Source: Candidatus Kaiserbacteria bacterium
GTDB lineage: Bacteria > Patescibacteriota > Minisyncoccia > Phycocordibacterales > UBA2100
Length of the DNA stretch: 38,566 nt
Direction: 5' to 3'
Assembly (NCBI GenBank): GCA_016867375.1
Contig: VGJQ01000009.1
Location: 1-38,566, forward strand
The notes under the pieces are model-generated. The model was not told where the DNA came from. It saw only the letters and a program-made list of their open reading frames with translations, and ran no database searches. Position 1 is the first letter of the stretch. Every line of letters begins with the position of its first letter. Below, piece by piece: positions 13,781 through 22,114 of the stretch. A program made the position numbers and the translations under genes.

Positions 13781-13999
13781 CTATGCCGCTTCGGCATTAT
13801 GCCACTCGTCGCGGGTAATGTCCGCTTGCCGGAGTATTTCTGAGACAAGCCCGGCAGAAATATCTGATTGATGAGGATTAGGGATGCGCACAATCCGATT
13901 CTTTCGCACCATAAATTGATGTTTGCGGCCAGAAAAAGGACCTGTAAAGCCGAGTGCTTGCATTCGTTTGATGAGATTACGCCGCGATATGTTTGCCAT
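13781..13999 (-). CDS. hicA: HicA-type mRNA interferase toxin
   Basis: 72 residues from the ATG at 13999 (MANISRRNLIKRMQALGF). A double-stranded-RNA-binding-like fold of the YcfA/HicA family. Visible marks are ISRRNLIKRMQALGF, the catalytic-histidine segment GRKHQFM (His27), RIVRIPNPHQSDISAG and LVSEILRQADITRDEW. The gene lies downstream of hicB and overlaps its end by 23 nt, so the pair is translationally coupled. The cassette sits between two copies of the alaS 3' end, indicating acquisition. Confidence 0.85.
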   Translation of the reverse strand: MANISRRNLIKRMQALGFTGPFSGRKHQFMVRKNRIVRIPNPHQSDISAGLVSEILRQADITRDEWHNAEAA

Positions 14000-14228
14000 A
14001 GACCCCATGTGATGAAGCAATGCGAATACCGGGCACACGAACACCGGCATGCAACTGAAGCACGAGCCATTCTTCGAGTACTTCGCGCAGCTCGGCCCGG
14101 CACATCGGCATTGTCTTTTCGTTGGCCCACACACCGCGCAACGAAGGAATCTCGCCAAAATAGGTACCATCAGCCAATTTCTTGAAGCGGGCAGATGTCA
14201 TCTTCTTTGTTACAAATTCGGTGAGCAT
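13977..14228 (-). CDS. hicB: HicB-like antitoxin
   Basis: 83 residues from the ATG at 14228; a GTG two codons earlier and an ATG at residue 10 (MTSARFKK) are alternatives. It has the HicB partial RNase H-like core: ARFKKLADGTYFGEIPSLRG, VWANEKTMPMCRAELREVLE and EWLVLQLHAGVRVPGI. No separate DNA-binding HTH or RHH domain follows, so how it represses the operon is not visible. Here hicB precedes hicA. The promoter places the transcription start close to the ATG. Confidence 0.82.
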   Translation of the reverse strand: MLTEFVTKKMTSARFKKLADGTYFGEIPSLRGVWANEKTMPMCRAELREVLEEWLVLQLHAGVRVPGIRIASSHGVYGKHIAA

Positions 14229-14234
14229 ACGCAC

Positions 14235-14263
14235 AGGGTACCATCTTCATGCGAGATTGACAA
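14235..14263 (-). promoter_or_regulatory. hicBA promoter
   Basis: TTGTCA (14263-14258), 17 bp, TACCCT (14240-14235) on the minus strand. The ATG at 14228 is 6 nt beyond the -10, so the message is probably leaderless. It lies inside the inserted segment, so the cassette carries its own promoter. Confidence 0.6.
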
Positions 14264-14281
14264 ATAGATTGAATATTGCCA

Positions 14282-14355
14282 TATAGTATACTTTTTTACA
14301 CCAATACTCCCTTGATACGACGAATACCCGATGCCACAGCTTCTTCTTTTTGGAT
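14282..14355. repeat. Duplicated 3' end of alaS (copy within the intact gene)
   Basis: The partner of 13686-13759. Positions 14296-14355 are the functional last codons of alaS; 14282-14295 is the 3' flank, also shared. Confidence 0.9.
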
Positions 14356-16218
14356 GCGGAAGGTGCCAGCGGATTCGATTTCTGAGGTGTTGGTCACGTG
14401 CGGGCCGCCGCAAAATTCGATCGAGAAGGCTTGGTCGAACTGTGGATTCTCCAGGGTAGCACCGACGGGGCCGAGCGAATAGACAGAGACGACATCAGGA
14501 TACTTGGCGCCAAATTCATGCTGCGCGCCGAGTCCCTCAGCCTCTTCTTTGGGCATGGTGGAGCGCGTCATCGGGAGATGCTGCTTGATCGCGTCGTTTA
14601 CAATACGCTCGACCTCTTTTTTCTGATCGTCGGTCATCTTTTCGCCATGGGAGAAGTCGATACGGAGGCGCTCGCCGGTGATATTGCTCCCACGCTGCTT
14701 GACATGATCGCCGAGGACCATTTGGAGGGCCTTGAGGAGGATGTGGTGCGTGGTATGGAGGCGCACCGTCGCCTCGCTATGATCGGCGAGGCCGCCTTTG
14801 AATTTCTGTTCGCTGCCGGAGCGAGAGAGCTCCTGATGCTCCTTCATGCGCTTCTCAAAATCTGCTGCATCTACCGAAAGAGTGCGTTCTCGTGCGATTT
14901 CGAGTGTCATCTCGAAGGGAAACCCATAGGTGGTGAAGAGTGTAAACGCATCGGCCCCTGAGATTGTGCCTGCCTGTGCCATTTTCTCAAACTCTTTCAT
15001 GCCGTTGTCTAGTGCGCGGCCAAATTGCACCTCTTCCTTCCATATCTCCGACGTGATCTGTTGGTAGGCGTCATCAGAGGCGAGTTCGGGATAGGCAGCT
15101 TTGTATTTCTCGATGATGATGACGGCGCAGCGATTGAGCATACTCCCCTCTTTTTGGTCATTTTGCACTCCGATCTTTTGTGCATGTTGCGCGGCGCGGC
15201 GGATGAGGCGGCGCAATACGTAGCCGCGCTCCGTATTGGACGGGCGTACGCCATCGGCGAGCATGAAGACTGTGGCGCGCATATGATCGGCGACGATACG
15301 GAAGCTGCGCTGGTACGCGAGGTCTTCGTAGCTTTTGCCGGAAAAAGCTTCAAGGAGTGAGATAATGCTCTCGAAAATGTCTATTTTGAATACATCGGGC
15401 GTCTGATTGGCGGCTGCGGCGATGCGCTCGAGTCCGCCGCCGAAATCCACGTTTCTTTTCGGCAAAAGGCCAAATGTCCCATCTGCCTTTTTCAGGTACT
15501 GCATGAAGACGTTGTTGCCGATCTCCATGAATCGACCGCAGTCGCAATTGGGGTGGCAGTGAGGGCCAAAAACTTCGTCGTGGACAGTGCCAAAATCGTA
15601 AAACATCTCCGTATCAGGACCTCCGGGCTCACCTGCAGGCATTTTGTCGGGTGTGCCAGCGCGGCTCCACCAATTCTTCCGCGCATCGTAGTAGAAGATA
15701 CGTCCGCCCTGCATGCCCTTCTCATAGCCATCTGCCTCGCTGCCTATGATGACATCTGTCGCTTCGATACCTTTGGATGCGAAGAGCTTTTTCCAAAGCG
15801 CTACCGATTCGGTGTCGCGCGGCAGGTCGTACGCCTCGTCGCCGATGAACGCGGTGACATAGAGCCGCTCCGGATCGATGCCGATCTCGTCGACGAGGAA
15901 TTCAAACATCCATGCGATCTGCTCTTCTTTGAAGTAATCGCCGAAAGACCAGTTGCCAAGCATCTCGAAAAAGGTGGTGTGGCGATTGTCGCCGACTTCG
16001 TCGATGTCTTCGGCGCGGAAGCTGCGCTGACTGTCGGCTACACGCGTGCCCGACGGATGCTCCTCGCCGAGAAGGTACGGCACCATCGGCTGCATGCCCG
16101 AGCCGGTGAAGAGAGTCGTCGGGTCATTGAGCGGAATGAGCGAGGCGGAGGGGACAATCGCGTGCCCGCGCGCTTCAAAAAATGTGAGATATTTGGTGCG
16201 GACATCACTCAGATTCAT
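14296..16218 (-). CDS. alaS: Alanyl-tRNA synthetase, short form without C-Ala domain
   Basis: 640 residues from the ATG at 16218 (MNLSDVRTKYLTFF). It charges tRNA-Ala. The catalytic core has FTGSGMQPMVPYLLG, DNRHTTFFEMLGNWSFGDYF and FGGGLERIAAA. The editing domain has RLHTTHHILLKAL and the zinc/editing motif CGGPHV near the end. The protein stops after the editing domain, so the C-terminal oligomerisation/tRNA-binding C-Ala domain (taking E. coli AlaRS to about 876 residues) is missing, as in other CPR enzymes. The 3' end is duplicated beyond the hicBA cassette. An earlier ATG (16290) would add a non-conserved leader. Confidence 0.97.
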   Translation of the reverse strand: MNLSDVRTKYLTFFEARGHAIVPSASLIPLNDPTTLFTGSGMQPMVPYLLGEEHPSGTRVADSQRSFRAEDIDEVGDNRHTTFFEMLGNWSFGDYFKEEQIAWMFEFLVDEIGIDPERLYVTAFIGDEAYDLPRDTESVALWKKLFASKGIEATDVIIGSEADGYEKGMQGGRIFYYDARKNWWSRAGTPDKMPAGEPGGPDTEMFYDFGTVHDEVFGPHCHPNCDCGRFMEIGNNVFMQYLKKADGTFGLLPKRNVDFGGGLERIAAAANQTPDVFKIDIFESIISLLEAFSGKSYEDLAYQRSFRIVADHMRATVFMLADGVRPSNTERGYVLRRLIRRAAQHAQKIGVQNDQKEGSMLNRCAVIIIEKYKAAYPELASDDAYQQITSEIWKEEVQFGRALDNGMKEFEKMAQAGTISGADAFTLFTTYGFPFEMTLEIARERTLSVDAADFEKRMKEHQELSRSGSEQKFKGGLADHSEATVRLHTTHHILLKALQMVLGDHVKQRGSNITGERLRIDFSHGEKMTDDQKKEVERIVNDAIKQHLPMTRSTMPKEEAEGLGAQHEFGAKYPDVVSVYSLGPVGATLENPQFDQAFSIEFCGGPHVTNTSEIESAGTFRIQKEEAVASGIRRIKGVLV

Positions 16219-16331
16219 AGGCAAAATCGTAACATCGTTACACATAAAATGCATGTTGCATGATGTGGGTATGTATTGTCTTTCATACATTTCGTCGGTG
16301 GGCTTGTAACGGCATACACGTGTTTTGGGAC

Positions 16332-16364
16332 AAAAGAAAAGAGGGGCCGCGGAGCGGTCCCTCT
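16332..16364 (-). terminator. Rho-independent terminator of the sigma factor gene
   Basis: Read on the minus strand: AGAGGGACCGC, TCC, GCGGCCCCTCT, then TTTCTTTTG. It lies 15 bp after the rpoH stop. Confidence 0.8.
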
Positions 16365-16378
16365 ATTGACTTAGTGCG

Positions 16379-17308
16379 TCAGGCGTCGAAAAGCTCGTGC
16401 TTGGAACGCTTTTTTGCTGCGTATCGCTTCTCGCGAAGGCGCTTAGCGAGCAAGTAACGTGTTCGCGCCTGCACTTTTTCAAAAGCCTGTATTTCAAGCT
16501 GGCGGATGCGTTGGTGCGAGAGCCCAAACTCAGCACTCAGTGCTCTCAAGGTCTCCGGAGGTTCCGTCAGTCGCCGTGCCTCAAAGATGCGTCGCTTGCG
16601 CGGATCGAGCACGCCGAGTGCGGATCGCATCGCCTTGAGGCGGTTTTCTCCTTCCTCAACGGCGATGAGATAGTCTTCCATGTCGACGGCATTATCATCC
16701 TGTAACGCATCGACCCATTCGAGCACTTCGGCCCCTTTGTTCTTATTATCGGTCACCTTCTCATTGAGAGATGTGTCGGGCTGCAGACGCCGGCTGGCGT
16801 CCATGACCGTCGACTTCGATACGCTCAGAAGATAAGCAACCTCCTCAAGGTGTTTAGCTTTCAGATCGCCTTCGTAGTCGATACCGAGCACGCGCTTCAC
16901 TTTATGCAAGTTGAAAAAGGCCTTTTTAAAGTCCGATGTGGCCCCCAATCGTACGATAGAAAGCGTGCGCAGTACGTAGTCTTGCACCGCGGCACGAATC
17001 CACCACATGGCATACGTGGCAAATCGGAATCCACGCTCGGGGTCGAATCTGTCTGCCGCCTGCATGAGGCCGATGTTGGCCTCTTGTATGAGGTCGGCAA
17101 CCGGCAGACCGTATCCTCGATATTTGTTTGCCACAGCGACGGCAAGTCGAAGGTGGCTCGTGATGAGCTCGTGTGAGGATTCCCGATTTCCCATCCGTGC
17201 AGATCTTCCAAGATTTAATTCTTCTTCACGCTCAAGTATAGGCATGCTGCGAACGGCGTTGACGTAATGCGCCTCAGTCCCGCTTTCGGGGATGAAGTGT
17301 TTTCCCAT
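16379..17308 (-). CDS. rpoH: RpoH-like (sigma-32 type) RNA polymerase sigma factor
   Basis: 309 residues. Region 2: LITSHLRLAVAVANKYRGYG, LIQEANIGLMQAADRFDPER and FRFATYAMWWIRAAVQDYVL. Then SIVRLGATSDFKKAFFNLHK, which resembles the stretch around the RpoH box (FFNLRK) of heat-shock sigma factors. Region 4.2 is LSAEFGLSHQRIRQLEIQAF. There is no N-terminal region 1.1 and the length suits RpoH (about 285-300), so this is an alternative sigma and not the housekeeping one. The start is supported by GGGAGTAG ahead of the ATG, a Shine-Dalgarno most housekeeping genes here lack. Targets are unknown: dnaK and grpE in this window do not show clear sigma-32 promoters. Confidence 0.8.
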   Translation of the reverse strand: MGKHFIPESGTEAHYVNAVRSMPILEREEELNLGRSARMGNRESSHELITSHLRLAVAVANKYRGYGLPVADLIQEANIGLMQAADRFDPERGFRFATYAMWWIRAAVQDYVLRTLSIVRLGATSDFKKAFFNLHKVKRVLGIDYEGDLKAKHLEEVAYLLSVSKSTVMDASRRLQPDTSLNEKVTDNKNKGAEVLEWVDALQDDNAVDMEDYLIAVEEGENRLKAMRSALGVLDPRKRRIFEARRLTEPPETLRALSAEFGLSHQRIRQLEIQAFEKVQARTRYLLAKRLREKRYAAKKRSKHELFDA

Positions 17309-17347
17309 TGTTCTACTCCCTTACACTGTGTGTATCATCTGCCATAA

Positions 17348-17376
17348 GATGTACGCCCGTCTCAAGTGCGTGTCAA
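17348..17376 (-). promoter_or_regulatory. Promoter of the rpoH-like gene
   Basis: TTGACA (17376-17371), 17 bp, TACATC (17353-17348) on the minus strand, about 40 nt before the start codon. This is a housekeeping-type promoter. Confidence 0.5.
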
Positions 17377-17396
17377 GAGCTTTGGTCAGACTTTTA

Positions 17397-17436
17397 GGAG
17401 CTGGAGAGTCAGACTCTCCAGTCCCTTTCCAGCTCC
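17397..17436. repeat. AGTCNGACT-family palindrome upstream of rpoH
   Basis: CTGGAGAGTC, A, GACTCTCCAG (17401-17421) is a perfect odd palindrome with core AGTCAGACT. An outer pair GGAGCTGGA / TCCAGCTCC closes a larger hairpin. A partial core (GTCAGACTTTT) lies just left at about 17385. The rest of 17309-17607 holds the rpoH promoter and a small GCTCCCG/CGGGAGC hairpin near 17570; no gene seen. Confidence 0.8.
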
Positions 17437-17607
17437 GAGTGTCCGCTCTCGGTGCTAGCGCTGCCGCGGTGCTTCACGATCTCGCGTTTCTTGCATGGTA
17501 CCGCGAAGCGCTTTAGTGCGTTTTGTGCCTGTTTCAATATGCAAAATATGGCGTGTTTGCTCGCTCCCGACTGGCGGGAGCGGGATTTTGCGGGAAGTTG
17601 GCAGGAC

Positions 17608-18927
17608 TCAGGAGATTTTGTCAAGATGCTCGATCGGCCCTGCTGCTGATTCGGAGAGGTTTTCGATGACGAGATACTTTTTGAGCGCCTTGTGGACCTG
17701 CCCCTTGGTGAGCTTGAGTATGCGCTGCGGGAATTCATCGAGATACGATGGCTTCTTGCCCTCGACGGCGATATCGTGTGCGACACGGGCGAGCGCACCG
17801 GAATTGGCACAGAGGACGCGAGAACGCGCCTCATACATCTCGCGGTGTTTGCGTACCTCCTCGCTCGTCGGACCATCATCGACGATCCGCTTGATCTCGC
17901 GCAGGATGGAGGTGCGCCCCTGGCTGAACAAGGCGGGCGCAAAGGTACCCCAGATCGCCACGTAGCCGTCGGTACCGTAGCTAAATCCTCCCGGATACGC
18001 ATAGACGCCGTAGGTGAGGCCTTCTATTTCGCGCACGATCTGCATGAGCCGGCCCGTGAAGCCGCTACGGCTCCCGAGGACTTGCAGCCCGAGAAGAAGC
18101 GGGGGGAAATCCGGGTGCGTATTGGTGATGCCGGTGGCCACCCCGAGCATGTAGTCGATACTCGCCTTGTCGGGGATCGCAGTGACGCTCGTACGCGCTT
18201 TAATCGGTTTGGAGGGATCATAGGGAGGGATGACGACATCGCGCTGCGGCAGCTTCGAGAAATGCTTCTCTACGAGCGCAAACGCCTTGTCTCGCTTCAT
18301 ATCGCCGGCGACCGATATCACCAGCAGTCGACGGTCAATCGCATAGGCATGGTATTCCTGGAGCTCCTTGCGGGTCATTTGCTCCACCGCGAGCTTGGAT
18401 TGCATCGTATCCTCTTGGCGATTAGGATGTCGGATACTGAAAAGGGTCCGCGAGAGATTGATCGATGCTTGCTCGTGCGGATTTTGGGATTCGAGCGAGA
18501 GATCGGCGATCATGCGGGATTTGAGGTGAATGAGCTCTTCTTGAGGGAAGACGGATTCGCGCAGGCATTCGGCGATGAGCGAAAGCAGCTTGTCCGCATA
18601 CACGGCCCGCACGCGCGCATGAAATACAAGGCGATCTTTCTCTGCTGAAAATGAGAACGATGCACCGAGCGTGTCGAGCATGATCTGTATTTCTGTCTTG
18701 GTGTGCGTGGTCGTCCCATCGAGGAGCATCGCCGCATGCATGTCGGCTAAGACATCGCCCGAGAGCGTGCATTCGTCGATCCCCTCGCAGACGAATCCCT
18801 GGGCAAGATGGACCCCGCCCGCAAGGCTGCCCACGATCGAGACTTCGCCGTGCGCAGGAAAGGCTGCAAACAGCGCCTTGCCGCCGAATGTGAGCTTCTT
18901 TTCTTTTATTTTTGATGCGTAAGACAT
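17608..18927 (-). CDS. M16-family peptidase, inactive partner subunit
   Basis: 439 residues from the ATG at 18927 (MSYASKIKEKK), 10 nt after the stop of the active subunit. It has the two-lobed M16 fold: an N-terminal lobe with GSLAGGVHLAQGFVCEG where active members carry HxxEH, and a C-terminal lobe with GFTGRLMQIVREIEGLTYGV, the Arg/Tyr substrate-binding motif of the non-catalytic subunit. It lacks the zinc ligands. Such paired genes encode heterodimeric zinc peptidases in other bacteria. No signal peptide, so probably cytoplasmic. Confidence 0.88.
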   Translation of the reverse strand: MSYASKIKEKKLTFGGKALFAAFPAHGEVSIVGSLAGGVHLAQGFVCEGIDECTLSGDVLADMHAAMLLDGTTTHTKTEIQIMLDTLGASFSFSAEKDRLVFHARVRAVYADKLLSLIAECLRESVFPQEELIHLKSRMIADLSLESQNPHEQASINLSRTLFSIRHPNRQEDTMQSKLAVEQMTRKELQEYHAYAIDRRLLVISVAGDMKRDKAFALVEKHFSKLPQRDVVIPPYDPSKPIKARTSVTAIPDKASIDYMLGVATGITNTHPDFPPLLLGLQVLGSRSGFTGRLMQIVREIEGLTYGVYAYPGGFSYGTDGYVAIWGTFAPALFSQGRTSILREIKRIVDDGPTSEEVRKHREMYEARSRVLCANSGALARVAHDIAVEGKKPSYLDEFPQRILKLTKGQVHKALKKYLVIENLSESAAGPIEHLDKIS

Positions 18928-18937
18928 AGATGGGTAT

Positions 18938-20326
18938 TTAGTAGTCGAAGTCGATCTCGACATGATGAGTCGGTTGGGTCGTGTAGGTGGCGCTCGCTGT
19001 CTCAATGATAGGAGTCTCGACGGTATCCAGGAGGATGCCGGACGTCTCGGTACGCGGCACGAGGTATTTTTTGGCGACGTGATTGATATCGGCAGCGGTG
19101 GTTTTCTTGATTTTCTGCTCAAATGCATAGGCGAGCATCCAATCGCCAGCGGCGATTGATTCGGACACGGTACGGATCTCGTTGAAAATACCGTCGCGTT
19201 CTTCGGCGATTTGCGAGAGAATGCGCTCACGCGCGCGACTCACCTCGGCTGCATCGACGCCCTCGGCGACCACTTTCGCGATTTCTTTGCGCATGATCCG
19301 GATAAGCTTGTCGGGAGCGGTGCCTTCCGCCGCCGTCGCCGTAAAGGTGAGCAGCCCCGGGTCAAAAGTCGGCAAGGTCATGTGCGAGAGATCCGATGCA
19401 AATCCGCGATCGACGAGCGCCTTCTGGAGTCTGCTGGAAAAGCCGCCGGCAAGGATGGTGCCGAGCATAAAGACAGGGATGAAATCGGGATCGGTCGCGC
19501 ACGGAGTCTTGTATGCGAGTATGGCGATCGAGACACCTGAGGCCTTCTTGATCTCGCACGACCGCGCTTTTTTCTGCTCCGGTTCAACGATCGTCATTTG
19601 TGGGATTGGGTGTGGAGAGCGAGGGATTGGACCGAAGTATTTGACGACCAAGCGCTCCATCTCGGCGCGAGAGACATCTCCGAAGATGGCGAGTGTCGCA
19701 TTGTTGGGCCAGTAAAAGGTATCGTAAAATTCGCGCAGCTTCGCGGCGGTCGAGGTCTCGATGTCTTCCTTGGTGCCGATCGTGGGGATCCGATACGGAT
19801 GCACCGTAAAGGCAGTTGCGGTGAGCTCCTCATCGAGCAATTCGTACGGATTGTTGCGGCCACGCTCGTACTCATTGCGCACGACGGTCATTTCCGACGC
19901 GAGGTCGGCGTCGTTGAAGAGTGCATTGCGCATGCGGTCGGCCTCGAGCGCGAGCGCCTCTTCAAGCCGCTCTTTCGGGAGGAGCTCGAAATAGTTGGTG
20001 CGATCGAGCCAGGTCGTGGCATTGACCAGAGCGCCCATCCATTCCAAGTAGCCTGTGATCGCCTTGCCGTTTCTCTGGTTGAATTTCTTGGAATCCTTGA
20101 AGAGCAGGTGCTCCAGGATGTGGGTCGAGCCGGTATGACCCGGGGCTTCATTGCGCGATCCGACATGGAAGGTGACGCAGACAGCCGCGACCGGCAAGGA
20201 CTTTTCGGGCTTATAGAGGACGCGTAGGCCATTACTCAAGAGATACTCGGAAACACCGAAAAGAGTGCGTAGGCTCTTGATTTTTGGCATTTTTCGTGTT
20301 GATTTAGATTTCCGGGCCCGCTTCAT
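18938..20326 (-). CDS. M16-family zinc peptidase, catalytic subunit
   Basis: 462 residues from the ATG at 20326; an ATG at 20290 (MPKIKS) is the alternative. The inverted zinc motif HILEH (H69, E72, H73) and the distal glutamate in VVRNEYERGRNNP (E152) are intact. The C-terminal lobe has GGFSSRLQKALVDRGFASDL. It works with the next gene as a two-subunit M16 protease that degrades peptides in a closed chamber. A TTGTAC-17-TATTCT promoter places transcription start next to the 20326 ATG, which favours that start and a leaderless mRNA. Confidence 0.92.
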   Translation of the reverse strand: MKRARKSKSTRKMPKIKSLRTLFGVSEYLLSNGLRVLYKPEKSLPVAAVCVTFHVGSRNEAPGHTGSTHILEHLLFKDSKKFNQRNGKAITGYLEWMGALVNATTWLDRTNYFELLPKERLEEALALEADRMRNALFNDADLASEMTVVRNEYERGRNNPYELLDEELTATAFTVHPYRIPTIGTKEDIETSTAAKLREFYDTFYWPNNATLAIFGDVSRAEMERLVVKYFGPIPRSPHPIPQMTIVEPEQKKARSCEIKKASGVSIAILAYKTPCATDPDFIPVFMLGTILAGGFSSRLQKALVDRGFASDLSHMTLPTFDPGLLTFTATAAEGTAPDKLIRIMRKEIAKVVAEGVDAAEVSRARERILSQIAEERDGIFNEIRTVSESIAAGDWMLAYAFEQKIKKTTAADINHVAKKYLVPRTETSGILLDTVETPIIETASATYTTQPTHHVEIDFDY

Positions 20327-20465
20327 GGCGGCAAGAATAGCGCACCTTTTTCGATCGTACAAATTTCAAAAGCAATACAAAATTTTTCTCCAAAAACGCA
20401 AAAATATTACACCACACTCCCAAATTGAGAGGTGTCACCTCTGGTGTTGCTTCCGACTTTTACAA

Positions 20466-21155
20466 CTACAGCCAATCAATCGGTTTCTTGTGGTGCTGTG
20501 CGAGAGATTCATTCGCCTTGCTGAAATGTTTGTTGCCGAAGAAGCCACTGTGTGCGGAGAAGGGAGAGGGGTGTGCGGACTCGAGCACGAGGTGTTTGGT
20601 GCGATCGATGTGTGCGCCTTTTTGTTTGGCGTAATTGCCCCAGAGCATGAATACGAGGTGGTCGCGCTCGTCTGAAAGCGCTTTGATCGCTGCATCGGTG
20701 AACTGTTCCCAGCCCTTACCTTGATGCGAACCAGCGTTATTGGCGCGGACGGTGAGTGTCGCATTGAGCAGAAGCACTCCTTGGCGCGCCCAGCGCTCCA
20801 AGTCTCCGGTCTTGTGGATGATCGGTGTTTTGAGGTCGCTCTCGATCTCTTTGAAGATATTTTGCAGGGAAGGTGGCAGTGCTATCCCCTCACCTACTGC
20901 AAAGCACAGACCGTTGGCCTGGTCCTTGCCGTGGTACGGATCTTGGCCGAGGATAACGACCTCGACGTCTTCAAACGGGCAGAGATCGAATGCGCGAAAG
21001 ATATTTTTCGGCGGTGGATAGACGATCGCGTATTGATATTCAGTGTGTACGAAAGTAGATAATTCTTTGAAATACGGCTTTTGAAATTCCGCCGAGAGAT
21101 GCGCCATCCAGGACGAATGGATTCTGATAGGATGGGAATCATTCTTTGCATTCAT
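20466..21155 (-). CDS. ung: Uracil-DNA glycosylase, family 1
   Basis: 229 residues from the ATG at 21155 (MNAKNDSHPI). Removes uracil from DNA in base-excision repair. The water-activating motif is VVILGQDPYHG (Asp72), followed by GLCFAVGEGIALPPSLQNIF, VLLLNATLTVRANNAGSH and LESAHPSPFSAHSGFFGNKH, the DNA-intercalation and catalytic-His loop. A TACAAT 8 nt before the ATG again suggests a leaderless start. Longer upstream starts run through a terminator hairpin and are rejected. 20327-20465 is short and holds no gene. Confidence 0.97.
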   Translation of the reverse strand: MNAKNDSHPIRIHSSWMAHLSAEFQKPYFKELSTFVHTEYQYAIVYPPPKNIFRAFDLCPFEDVEVVILGQDPYHGKDQANGLCFAVGEGIALPPSLQNIFKEIESDLKTPIIHKTGDLERWARQGVLLLNATLTVRANNAGSHQGKGWEQFTDAAIKALSDERDHLVFMLWGNYAKQKGAHIDRTKHLVLESAHPSPFSAHSGFFGNKHFSKANESLAQHHKKPIDWL

Positions 21156-21169
21156 CGCTTGCCATTGTA

Positions 21170-21206
21170 CACAAAAGAAAGACTCCGCACTCATATTGGT
21201 GCGGAG
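21170..21206 (-). terminator. Rho-independent terminator of the 21217 gene
   Basis: On the minus strand: CTCCGCAC, loop, GTGCGGAG, then TCTTTCTTTT. It ends just upstream of ung. Confidence 0.75.
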
Positions 21207-21216
21207 CCTCCGTTTT

Positions 21217-21711
21217 CTAGTCTTTCCGTGCGCGCACCCTCTTGCGCCTTTTGGGCGGGTGGCATGTGGAGAAGTACATGATGGGGATGACCAGCATGGT
21301 AAACGCCAACTGAAACCACAATCGAGCGTTGTCATGATGGATCGCATTGTAGGCATTCTGACCAAAAGACATCACCAGGATGATTGTGACAAATGTCCTG
21401 ATGTAGCCTCCTGGATTCACTGATAGCCACTGCTGCATCCGCGGACCAGGCTTGTATTCGTCTTCCGTTTCCTGCATAGAGCGGAAAAAGAAGATGAATT
21501 TAATCAGGATCGCGCAAAAAAAGGCGAATATGAGTAGTGTCGCGGCAGACTGACGCTGCTCGACCCACATAAACGTCGAAAGCGTGCATAGCCAACAGCA
21601 TATTTCTGCCAGCTTGAAATTGGAGACGCCTATGCGATTGGTAAGGTGCTGGAAGAAGCCGATCATCGTGTCGTCAAGCTTCTCCACGTATGAATCAAGC
21701 TCGCGAGACAT
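21217..21711 (-). CDS. Four-helix membrane protein, unknown function
   Basis: 164 residues. The start at 21711 is set by AAGAGGAGACGATC (strong Shine-Dalgarno). It has a soluble N-terminus of about 33 residues, then hydrophobic segments near 34-50, 57-76, 103-120 and 130-148, and a very basic end (PPKRRKRVRARKD). No family recognised. Like the genes at 2477, 3999, 4362, 4916 and 35667 it is a lineage-specific small protein with strong translation signals and its own terminator. Confidence 0.7.
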   Translation of the reverse strand: MSRELDSYVEKLDDTMIGFFQHLTNRIGVSNFKLAEICCWLCTLSTFMWVEQRQSAATLLIFAFFCAILIKFIFFFRSMQETEDEYKPGPRMQQWLSVNPGGYIRTFVTIILVMSFGQNAYNAIHHDNARLWFQLAFTMLVIPIMYFSTCHPPKRRKRVRARKD

Positions 21712-21755
21712 GATCGTCTCCTCTTATGTTGAAGATTCGATGCTCTTTTTGCACC

Positions 21756-22010
21756 CTACCACACTTTTTCACTTCTCAAAAGACGCTCTTTTTGGCGACT
21801 GCCGCCCCGGTTGTAGCCACCTATGGAGCCGTCGCTGCGGATGACGCGGTGGCATGGAATGTCGGGATCATAATTGGCGCGCATGATGCTTCCTACGGCG
21901 CGGGCGGCACGCGGATTCCCTGCTTTTGTCGCCACCTGTTTGTAGGTCATCGTTTTACCTGGAGGAATCTTCCGGGCGACGGCACGGACCTTTTCGGCGA
22001 AGGATTTCAT
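21756..22010 (-). CDS. MGMT-family DNA alkyltransferase domain protein
   Basis: 84 residues from the ATG at 22010 (MKSFAEKVRAVARKIPPG). Only the C-terminal DNA-binding/active-site domain of O6-alkylguanine-DNA alkyltransferase is present: TMTYKQVATKAGNPRAARAV (helix-turn-helix with the arginine finger) and IPCHRVIRSDGSIGGYNRGG. The PCHR cysteine is kept, unlike the alkyltransferase-like proteins with PWHR, so transfer activity is possible. The N-terminal domain is missing. It sits among other DNA-repair and nuclease genes. Confidence 0.88.
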   Translation of the reverse strand: MKSFAEKVRAVARKIPPGKTMTYKQVATKAGNPRAARAVGSIMRANYDPDIPCHRVIRSDGSIGGYNRGGSRQKERLLRSEKVW

Positions 22011-22052
22011 AGGTAAATACATCATACCATGTCAAGCGACATTGTTGCGCAT

Positions 22053-22094
22053 AGTGGCCGATAAAAATCCCAATTGGGATTTTTATCGGCCACT
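22053..22094. repeat. CCCAATTGGGA-centred palindrome, copy 3 (perfect, 42 bp)
   Basis: AGTGGCCGATAAAAATCCC, AATT, exact reverse complement. Compared with 3201-3236 the arms differ at two positions (GGCTGAC to GGCCGAT) and both differences are matched on the other side. It lies between the MGMT-like gene and the Cas4/RecB-like gene. Confidence 0.9.
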
Positions 22095-22114
22095 GGTTTA
22101 CATGACTCGCGGGA

